From contig LCCW01000007.1 of assembly GCA_000998185.1 (NCBI GenBank), forward strand, positions 1 to 13,239: a stretch of 13,239 bases of DNA, given 5' to 3'. A model generated the notes under the pieces. That model ran no database searches, was not told where the DNA came from, and worked only from the letters and a program-made list of their open reading frames with translations. Made by a program: the position numbers and the translations under genes. This DNA is from Candidatus Kuenenbacteria bacterium GW2011_GWA2_42_15 (GTDB lineage Bacteria > Patescibacteriota > Patescibacteriia > UBA2196 > GWA2-42-15). Each line of letters begins with the position of its first letter. Within the stretch, counting starts at the first letter, position 1. Shown here in pieces: positions 5,470 through 11,917 of this stretch.

Positions 5470-6171
5470 ATGCTTACTATCGTTTTGCCGGTTTTGAACG
5501 AACAAATAATTTTACGAGAAAACGCTCTGCGGTTATGGTCTTTTTGTCGTGATAATTTAAAAGAAGAATGGCAGATTATCATCTCTGACAGTGCTTCTAC
5601 CGACAAAACGCCGTTCATTGGCCATGCTTTGGCTGAAAATTATCTTGAGATAAAATATTTTCGCCAAGAGATTATTGGCAAGGGCGCTGCGGTGCTTGGC
5701 GCCTGGCAATCTTTTCCCGCTGACATCTATATTTTTATGGATGCTGATTTGGCCGCTGATCTGAAATTTCTGCCCGCGCTTATTAGCGCCGTAAAAAACA
5801 AAGCCGACATCGCCGTCGGTTCGCGTTTCCAAATTGGCGCTTCGTCCAGCCGTCCCTGGCTGCGCCGGCTTACCTCCCGTGGTTTGCGCTTGGTTTTGAA
5901 AATATTTTTTCATCTGAAAGCCAAGGACGCGCCTTGCGGTTTTAAAGCGATCAATCAAAAAACATTGGCGACCGTTATCCCGCGCATTAAAAATCAGACT
6001 TGGTTTTTTGATACCGAGCTTTTGATTCTGGCCGAACAACAGGGCCTTAATATCAAGGAAATCCCGATTATTTGGCAGGACGGGCTCAACCCGGCTCGGC
6101 GCAGCACCATTCGTCTTTTTGCGGTTATTAAAGACTATCTTAAAAATATTTTTTCTCTTCTCAACAGATAG
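5470..6171 (+). CDS. Family 2 glycosyltransferase, polyprenyl-phosphate glycosyltransferase (DPM1-like)
   Basis: This is a 233-residue soluble GT-A enzyme of the dolichyl/undecaprenyl-phosphate mannosyl- or glucosyltransferase type, which loads a sugar from a nucleotide donor onto a polyprenyl phosphate at the inner membrane face. The fold starts with IVLPVLNE (4-11). The nucleotide-binding strand is IIISDSASTD (36-45), where DSASTD replaces the common DDGSTD. The metal-binding motif is MDADLAAD (90-97), followed by VGSRF (116-120), APCGFKA (154-160) and WFFDTELL (178-185). It has no C-terminal membrane helices, as in short DPM1-type enzymes. The start lacks a Shine-Dalgarno. The next gene begins 2 bases after its stop, so the genes are surely co-transcribed. 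The sugar donor (GDP-mannose or UDP-glucose) cannot be told from the sequence. Confidence 0.88.
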   Translation: MLTIVLPVLNEQIILRENALRLWSFCRDNLKEEWQIIISDSASTDKTPFIGHALAENYLEIKYFRQEIIGKGAAVLGAWQSFPADIYIFMDADLAADLKFLPALISAVKNKADIAVGSRFQIGASSSRPWLRRLTSRGLRLVLKIFFHLKAKDAPCGFKAINQKTLATVIPRIKNQTWFFDTELLILAEQQGLNIKEIPIIWQDGLNPARRSTIRLFAVIKDYLKNIFSLLNR

Positions 6172-6173
6172 AT

Positions 6174-7853
6174 ATGCCTTCTTCCTCAAAGATTTTTCAC
6201 AGTCACAAATTTCAGCTGGTGCTGCTGTTTTTCGTTTTTCTTTTATTTTCCCTTTGGTTCACCCAGTCGCCGGTGAGGCAGTTAAACATTATGGTGCCCC
6301 AAGGCGGTGATCCGTTTTTAGTCGCCTGGCTTTGGTCTTGGGAGATGCATCAAATCCCCATTACCCCCCTGTCCTTATTTGACGCCAACATCTTCGCTCC
6401 GTTCAAAAACACCCTGGCTTTTACCGAGCACATGCTGGGTTCGCTCCTCTTGGCCTGGCCGCTTTTTTTAATTTTCAAAAACATCATTTTGGTTTTCAAT
6501 CTTATCAGCCTTTTGTCTTTCGCCATTGCCGGGCTTGGTATGTATCTCTTGGCCTGCTACTTAACCAAAAATAAAGCGGCTTCTCTCGTCGCTGCCTTTA
6601 TTTATGCTTTCGCTCCGTATAAAATAAATCACCTGGAACACCTCAATCTTACTGGCCTGTGGCTGCCGTACTTTTTTCTCTTTCTGCATAAGATATCCCG
6701 GGATTTTTCCTGGAAAAACACCCTTTGTTTTATCCTTTTCTCCCTCTTGGTTTTTCTGAATGCCATGCAATATTTTCTCTTCTTGCCCCTGGCAGTTTTA
6801 TCTTTCATAGCTGTTAAACTACGGCTCCGGCGCGCTGGCTTTACCAAAGAAATGCTAATCAAAGTCCTTTTTATTATTTGTGTTCTGTTATTGGTGGCCA
6901 TACCTATTGCCATTCCTTACTTAAGCCTGAAAAATGATTTTAATTTTGAGCGCTCCATTACCGTCATTGAGGGCCTTTCCCCGGATTTGTTTGACTATTT
7001 CATCAGCCCGTTCTTCTATAAATTATTTTACACGATTTTTTCCCAAGAATGGGCGGTTGGCACCGGTCTGGTCGTGCTGCTGCTTTTGGTTTTTGCCGCG
7101 CGCGTTCTTTATCGCCATCCGCCCCAAGACAAGACCAAACTCGTTTATTGTTTCATTGGCTTGGCTGCTGTTCTTTTTTCCTGCGGTTATTATATTCAAC
7201 TGACGCGCGCTGATAGCGGCGGCCTCATCGGTCCATGGGCGCTTTTGTATAATTTTATCCCGGGCTTCAGCGGTATTCGCGCCGTTGGCCGTTACAGTAT
7301 TTTTTTCCTGTTGAGCGCCAGCGTCGTTATCGCCCTTGGTCTACGGACTTTTTTTGTTAATCACCTCAAAAATAACAAGAAGAAAATTTTAGTTGTTTCG
7401 TTTTTTGTCCTGCTTTTTCTTTTTATTGAGTTTAGTTTTGCCCAGCCGAAAAGATATGTTCCGGTTATTGGCCATCCGCGCGTCTACGATTGGGTCAAGG
7501 CGCAAAAAAATGCTAATATTTATTTAGAAATGCCCCTGGGTTTAAATTATCTGGAAAACAACTGGGATGCCAGCTATGAGTATTTTTCCATTTTCCATTT
7601 TAAAAAAATAGTCAATGGCTACAGCGGCTACGCTCCCAAAGCATATGAGGAGCTCAACAAGCGTCTGCGCCATTTTGATTTTCAAGACGATGATATTATG
7701 ATCATAAAACAATATGGCGCCACGCACCTCATCTTCCACTTTGATTATTACATGAGCACCTTCAAGGATAAAACAATCAACCGGCTCAAGGATAGCGAAT
7801 TAGTTAAACTGATCTATCAAATAGACAATGATTATGTTTTTGAAATCCAATAA
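6174..7853 (+). CDS. Large polytopic membrane protein, GT-C/YfhO-like glycosyltransferase
   Basis: This is a 559-residue protein with a first membrane helix at about 13-31, roughly ten or more further segments to about residue 420, and a soluble C-terminal part. It matches a widespread GT-C-like family with the pattern GGDPFLVAWLW (44-54, acidic D46 in the first outer loop), then LFDANIFAPF and TLAFTEHMLGS, a FAPYKINHLEHLNL segment, PGFSGIRAVGR before the last helices, and a C-terminal region with YDWV, LEMPL and NGYSGYAPKAYEEL. This pattern is recalled from CPR and Chloroflexota proteins, and substrates are not established. It is expected to use a lipid-linked sugar made by the neighbouring GT2 enzymes. 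It starts 2 bases after the upstream stop, with no Shine-Dalgarno, and the next gene begins 3 bases after its end. Confidence 0.7.
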   Translation: MPSSSKIFHSHKFQLVLLFFVFLLFSLWFTQSPVRQLNIMVPQGGDPFLVAWLWSWEMHQIPITPLSLFDANIFAPFKNTLAFTEHMLGSLLLAWPLFLIFKNIILVFNLISLLSFAIAGLGMYLLACYLTKNKAASLVAAFIYAFAPYKINHLEHLNLTGLWLPYFFLFLHKISRDFSWKNTLCFILFSLLVFLNAMQYFLFLPLAVLSFIAVKLRLRRAGFTKEMLIKVLFIICVLLLVAIPIAIPYLSLKNDFNFERSITVIEGLSPDLFDYFISPFFYKLFYTIFSQEWAVGTGLVVLLLLVFAARVLYRHPPQDKTKLVYCFIGLAAVLFSCGYYIQLTRADSGGLIGPWALLYNFIPGFSGIRAVGRYSIFFLLSASVVIALGLRTFFVNHLKNNKKKILVVSFFVLLFLFIEFSFAQPKRYVPVIGHPRVYDWVKAQKNANIYLEMPLGLNYLENNWDASYEYFSIFHFKKIVNGYSGYAPKAYEELNKRLRHFDFQDDDIMIIKQYGATHLIFHFDYYMSTFKDKTINRLKDSELVKLIYQIDNDYVFEIQ

Positions 7854-7856
7854 TTT

Positions 7857-9518
7857 ATGTTGCGTCAGCTGGTAAAATCTATTAGTAAGCGAGAGTGGTG
7901 GTTTCTGGTTGTCACCGCTGTTTTTTTGATTGTGTTGACTACCGCCCCGTATGTTTTTGGCTGGCATAAGGCCCCGGCTGGCTCCACCTACACTGGTCTG
8001 CACTCGCTCACGCCAGGTGATATCCATGTTTATTTTTCCTATCTGGAACAGGTGCGCCAGGGGCAGCTGGTTTTTCAGGATCTTTATTCTGGCGAACCGC
8101 AATCTCGGCTGATCTTCAACGGCTTTTGGTCAGCGCTGGGAGTGTTCGCCGTTGCTTTTGGCTTGTCCAATGTCGTTGCTTTTCAATTGGCCAGGATTAT
8201 TTTTATTCCATTTTTGCTTTTTGTGTCCTATCTTTTGTCCGCCTACTTTTTTTCTGCCAAGGGTTGGCGCCGTATTTGTTTTATCTTTCTGACTTATGCG
8301 TCCGGGCTTGGTGCCGTTTTTTCTCCACTGTTGACAAATAATGTTTATAGGCAAGGCTGGTATAATTGGCCGTTGGATCTTTGGGCCGCCGAGAACAACA
8401 ATCTTTTGACCATGCTTCAGTCCCCGCACCTCAGCCTGGCCAGTTCGCTTATTATTTTGATTCTCTTTTTGTTTTTTCTGGCCGTTGAACATGATCGACC
8501 TAAGTACAGCTTGGCGGCCGGTTTGCTGGCGCTCATACTTTTTGAGTTCCACCCTTTTCATATCCCGGCCACTATCGCCATCATGGTCGTTTACCTTGCT
8601 TATCTGTTTATAAAGAACAAAAAAATTCAGCTGAATTATTTGAAACATTTGCTTATTGTTATTGGCGTTTCCTCGCCGTCAATTTTGTATTATTATTTGC
8701 TTTCGCGCTATGATTTTTTTACCCAAATCCGCGTTTACCAAAATGTTTGTCTTAGCCCGGCTCTTTGGGTGACATTTATCAGTTACGGATTGGTTTTGGC
8801 TTTGGCTGTTTACGCTGTTTATAAAATAATCAAAGCCGGCAGCCCGGCCAACCGCCATGTTTTTCTCATTATCTGGCTCGTCGTTCAGTTCCTTTTCCTT
8901 TACTCGCCCCTGCCTTGGCAAAGACGCATGATGCAAGGACTGCAGATTCCAATGACTATTTTGGCGATTATCGGGCTGGAATCTCTGTTTCATTGGTTAA
9001 AAGCAAAAATGTCCGCTCATAATTTTGATTTTTTTATCAATAATAAGTATCTGGCCGTGATCATTTTCATTGCCGTGTTTTGCCCCTCGCAAGTTTTCAA
9101 TTGGGTGCGCGAGTTTTCCATCTTTCAAACCGATCGTTATTACGAACAGCTCTACATTCCGCGCGATCGGCTGTCCGCCTATCTTTGGCTTAAAGATAAT
9201 TTAGGTGAAGATGATGTTGTTTTAGCCGAGCTGCTCAACGGCAATCTGATTCCCGGCGTTGCCGGCCGCAAGGTTTTTGCCGGTCATGGCGTGGAAACTT
9301 TGTTTTTTGACAGTAAGGTCAGTGACATTGCTTGGTTTTTTAAAACCAATAATCTTGACGATAAAAAGAAAGTGTTTTTGGAGAAAAACAATGTCAGTCA
9401 TATCTTTTTCGGCGAACGGGAGGCGAGTTTGGGCGATTTCGATCCAACTGATAAAAATTATCTCCGCCCGGTTTTCCGCTCTGGTCAGGTTGTTATTTTT
9501 CAAGTAAGCTTACATTAA
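7857..9518 (+). CDS. Large polytopic membrane protein, GT-C family glycosyltransferase
   Basis: This is a 553-residue protein with a first helix at about 14-34 and about ten membrane segments in all. It carries the acidic first-loop motif PGDIHVYFSYLEQVRQG (53-69, candidate catalytic D55) and a C-terminal soluble part. In that part AYLWLKDN, a hydrophobic strand, then NGNLIPGVAGRKVFAGHGVET resembles the extracellular tail of many GT-C-like proteins of CPR and Chloroflexota, where a LIPAL-GR-VFVGH pattern recurs. It follows the previous gene by 3 bases without a Shine-Dalgarno, so it belongs to the same transcript. It differs from its neighbour in sequence and is not a recent duplicate. The sugar and acceptor are unknown. 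A polymerase or flippase-like role cannot be excluded. Confidence 0.68.
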   Translation: MLRQLVKSISKREWWFLVVTAVFLIVLTTAPYVFGWHKAPAGSTYTGLHSLTPGDIHVYFSYLEQVRQGQLVFQDLYSGEPQSRLIFNGFWSALGVFAVAFGLSNVVAFQLARIIFIPFLLFVSYLLSAYFFSAKGWRRICFIFLTYASGLGAVFSPLLTNNVYRQGWYNWPLDLWAAENNNLLTMLQSPHLSLASSLIILILFLFFLAVEHDRPKYSLAAGLLALILFEFHPFHIPATIAIMVVYLAYLFIKNKKIQLNYLKHLLIVIGVSSPSILYYYLLSRYDFFTQIRVYQNVCLSPALWVTFISYGLVLALAVYAVYKIIKAGSPANRHVFLIIWLVVQFLFLYSPLPWQRRMMQGLQIPMTILAIIGLESLFHWLKAKMSAHNFDFFINNKYLAVIIFIAVFCPSQVFNWVREFSIFQTDRYYEQLYIPRDRLSAYLWLKDNLGEDDVVLAELLNGNLIPGVAGRKVFAGHGVETLFFDSKVSDIAWFFKTNNLDDKKKVFLEKNNVSHIFFGEREASLGDFDPTDKNYLRPVFRSGQVVIFQVSLH

Positions 9519-9582
9519 AATATGCCCGCGGTAATTTTATGGTCATAAGTCCGCAGGAATTTATTAAACATCTTCTCAACTT
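9519..9582 (+). other. Intergenic gap with short open frames only
   Basis: This 64-base gap holds ATG-initiated frames of 8 codons (from 9522) and 16 codons (from 9539, reading MVISPQEFIKHLLNLC and ending inside the next gene's start). No hairpin, promoter or Shine-Dalgarno is clear. The peptides are too short to assign. They may be debris of a lost gene or chance frames. Confidence 0.3.
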
Positions 9583-10293
9583 ATGTTAAAAAATGATTTT
9601 CAAAAAGTATCAATTATTATTCCGGTCTATAACGAAAAGGATACTTTTTTAACTATTCTTAAAAAAGCGCAGGATAGCCAGATCAATGGACTAAGCCAAG
9701 AAATAATAATTGTTGATGATGGTTCTACTGATGGAACAAAGGATATTCTTGCTAATATTAGCCAGAACGGCATCAAAATTTTTTATCATCAAAAGAATTT
9801 CGGTAAGGGCGAAGCTCTTCAAACCGGCTTTAGCCAGGCCTCGGGTGATATTATTATTATCCAAGATGCTGACCTTGAATATGACCCCGCCGAGTATCAA
9901 GATTTGGTAAAACCAATTCTTGAGGGCAATGCCGATATCGTTTATGGTTCCAGATTTGTCGGCGATAAACCTCACCGAGTTTTATATTTTTGGCATTATT
10001 TGGGCAACAAAATAGTTGTGCTTTTTTCTAATATCGTTACTAATCTGAATTTAACCGATGTGGAAACCTGTTATAAAGCCTTTAGAAAAGAGGTGTTAGA
10101 TAAAATTAAACTTAAAGAAAAAGGTTTTGGTTTTGAAAATGAATTTACTATTAAAGCCGCTCGCCAGAAATTCAGATTTTATGAAGTTGGCATTTCTTAT
10201 ACCGGCCGTACCTATCAGGAAGGCAAAAAAATAAAACTGCGCGATGCTTTCTTGGCCATGTGGTGTATTTTAAGATATGGCATATTCGGCTAA
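9583..10293 (+). CDS. Family 2 glycosyltransferase (polyprenyl-phosphate sugar synthase type)
   Basis: This is a 236-residue GT-A enzyme close to dolichyl-phosphate mannosyltransferase-like bacterial proteins. It shows VSIIIPVYNEKD (9-20), the classical VDDGSTDGT (44-52), NFGKGEALQTG (72-82), the metal-binding IQDADLEYDP (93-102), YGSRF (121-125), DVETCYKAFR (159-168), GFGFENEFT (181-189) and the C-terminal YTGRTYQEGKKI (206-217) usual in this group. It has no membrane helices after the catalytic domain, and the end at LRYGIFG is normal for short forms. It keeps DDGSTDGT where the other GT2 in this locus (5470-6171) has DSASTDKT, so the two probably use different donors or acceptors. There is no Shine-Dalgarno. 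It follows the GT-C gene by 64 bases and is probably in the same transcript. Confidence 0.9.
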   Translation: MLKNDFQKVSIIIPVYNEKDTFLTILKKAQDSQINGLSQEIIIVDDGSTDGTKDILANISQNGIKIFYHQKNFGKGEALQTGFSQASGDIIIIQDADLEYDPAEYQDLVKPILEGNADIVYGSRFVGDKPHRVLYFWHYLGNKIVVLFSNIVTNLNLTDVETCYKAFRKEVLDKIKLKEKGFGFENEFTIKAARQKFRFYEVGISYTGRTYQEGKKIKLRDAFLAMWCILRYGIFG

Positions 10294-10330
10294 AAAAGAA
10301 TTAGTTTGAAAGAAAAAATTAGGAATATAA

Positions 10331-10417
10331 AATAGCCGAGATGCCATTACTGTTATAGATAGAAAATTCGGCAAATTAAAGTTAGGCATCAAAGATATAA
10401 TTGAATTTTTTTTGTAA
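10331..10417 (+). pseudogene. C-terminal remnant of a third DPM1-like GT2
   Basis: In the 149-base gap between 10293 and 10443, one frame is open for 28 codons up to a TAA at 10415-10417. Its latter half reads DRKFGKLKLGIKDIIEFFL. This matches the recalled C-terminal end of dolichyl-phosphate mannosyltransferases, where a hydrophobic strand is followed by DR-(F/Y)G-SKLG---I-E(F/Y). There is no start codon, and a stop precedes it at 10328-10330, so it is a 3' fragment, not a gene. The intact GT2 just upstream lacks this segment and ends differently, so the fragment comes from another gene. The rest was probably deleted. Confidence 0.55.
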
Positions 10418-10442
10418 CATTAGTTAGATTAAGGTTTAAGAT

Positions 10443-11849
10443 ATGAGAGATGGTCGTTTTATAATAAAAAGGATTATCCCTTTGCTTTCATTTATTTTTT
10501 TATCCCTGGCTGTTTTCTGTCCTATTTTGAAAAATTTCTTTTTTTCAGATGATTTTTCCTGGTTGTTCCGAGCGGATCACTTGCTTTACAACTGGTATGA
10601 TTTCATTTTTTTGCGCTTCGCTGGATTTTTGAGAACAACCGTGAACCTTTATTTTTATATAACCTATCATTTGTTTGGCAGTCACCCCTCTTATTATTAT
10701 TTGGTCAATATATTATTACACGGGGTTAATGGCTACCTGGTGTATTTGCTAAGCAAAAACATTATAAGACAACAGGCGATCGGCTGGTTGGCAGCTGTCA
10801 TATTTATTTGTTTATATAGTCATCGCGAAGCCGTGATGTGGGTTAGCGCCGCAACTTCCCTTATTGATACTTTTTTTGTTCTGCTCGCCGCAAATTTATT
10901 TTGGCATTATTTAGCAAACAGGAATTTTTTTGTTTATTTAGCGACTTTAACCGCTTTAATAGCGGCTCTCTTAACCAAGGAATCCTCATCAATTTTAGTG
11001 ATTATTCTAAGCTTGGAGTTTTTATTGTTTTATAAATATAAAAATTGGTATAAAAAAGATGCTATTATCTTACTGCCGTTATGGGCCGTAACTATTATTT
11101 ATCTAGTGGTGCAATATCTATATTTATTTAACAATCTCGCGGTTTATGGTTATGAATACAAGATCAAGATATCCCAGCTGAAAATTTTATTTTTTAATAC
11201 CGCTCATGTCATATTTGGGTTTGAAAATTTATCTTTAATTACTATCTTGTTTTTGGCTTTGCTTTTGGTGGTCATATTGATTTTTTTAAAAAATAGAGAG
11301 TACCGAAGAATCCTTTTATTTTTTGGAGGCTGGATATTAATTACCTCATTACCCCCAATTTTTTTTAATATGGGCAGTTACCACTTTTTCTTGGCCTCGC
11401 GTTATAATTATCTGATCTCCGTCGGCGCCTCTTGCTTATTAGCGACTGTAATTTATTTAATTTATAGATTTTTACGGCACAAAAGATGCAAATTTTTTAT
11501 ATTTTTAATAGTGGCAATATTATTATTTTTTAATGTCCATAAAATTAGAGAGGACAATCGCGGTTATTATAAACTCGGCCAGATAAGCAGAAATTTGTAT
11601 TATAGTCTTAGTGTCTTGAACACGGAAAAGTATTGCGGTTATAATGTTTTTATTGTAGGCGATTTTCCCTTTGGCCAGAATACCCCATATATATACGACA
11701 TGCTTCAACTTTATTTTAATGTTGCCTATAATAAAATTCATTTTATTCCCAAAATGATTCCTTTTAATACCAATAAAGTAATTGCTTTTGAGTGGAATTT
11801 TAGTCAAGAAAAGTTTATAATCAAAACAGATACTACTGATTCAAATTAA
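10443..11849 (+). CDS. GT-C (GT39/TMTC-like) membrane glycosyltransferase
   Basis: This is a 468-residue polytopic protein with a first helix at about 9-28 and around ten membrane segments, and a short soluble tail from about residue 375. The first outer loop carries FFFSDDFSW (32-40), the acidic motif expected of GT-C enzymes. It is followed by a NLYFYITYHLFGSHPSYYYLVNILLH-type stretch (68-93), HREAVMWVSA (127-136) and LLTKESS, a pattern shared with PMT/TMTC-like O-mannosyltransferases, where an H-x-E-A-V-x-W motif and a K-E pair recur. Transfer of a polyprenyl-linked sugar to a protein or surface polymer is inferred. No Shine-Dalgarno precedes the ATG, and no clear promoter was found in the gap. 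It is more AT-rich than the genes at 6174-9518, hinting at a different history for the right part of the locus. Confidence 0.68.
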   Translation: MRDGRFIIKRIIPLLSFIFLSLAVFCPILKNFFFSDDFSWLFRADHLLYNWYDFIFLRFAGFLRTTVNLYFYITYHLFGSHPSYYYLVNILLHGVNGYLVYLLSKNIIRQQAIGWLAAVIFICLYSHREAVMWVSAATSLIDTFFVLLAANLFWHYLANRNFFVYLATLTALIAALLTKESSSILVIILSLEFLLFYKYKNWYKKDAIILLPLWAVTIIYLVVQYLYLFNNLAVYGYEYKIKISQLKILFFNTAHVIFGFENLSLITILFLALLLVVILIFLKNREYRRILLFFGGWILITSLPPIFFNMGSYHFFLASRYNYLISVGASCLLATVIYLIYRFLRHKRCKFFIFLIVAILLFFNVHKIREDNRGYYKLGQISRNLYYSLSVLNTEKYCGYNVFIVGDFPFGQNTPYIYDMLQLYFNVAYNKIHFIPKMIPFNTNKVIAFEWNFSQEKFIIKTDTTDSN

Positions 11850-11917
11850 ACAAAATTATCTAGGTTTATGCCGGTAATATTATAAGGATATTTTTATTAA
11901 AGTATTCTAACCAATTT
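11850..11917 (+). other. Intergenic gap with no clear signal
   Basis: This is a 68-base AT-rich gap. TATTCT at 11903-11908 sits at about the right distance for a leaderless start at 11918 but has no good -35 partner. A 5-codon ATG frame (from 11867) is not meaningful alone. No terminator is seen, so the flanking genes are probably co-transcribed. Confidence 0.3.

Noticed and set aside
5557..6189. 210-codon open frame on the minus strand
   Set aside because: It is antisense to the clear GT2 gene, whose motifs are intact on the plus strand. Low-complexity basic composition marks it as a shadow.
8130..8648. 172-codon open frame on the minus strand
   Set aside because: It lies wholly opposite a continuous GT-C membrane gene and is rich in Lys, Gln and Asn, as expected for the reverse of hydrophobic codons.
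3784..11849. Recoding of UGA as glycine or tryptophan, as in some CPR groups
   Set aside because: All large genes here are complete without in-frame UGA, and the GIY-YIG gene ends naturally at UGA with a family-length C-terminus.
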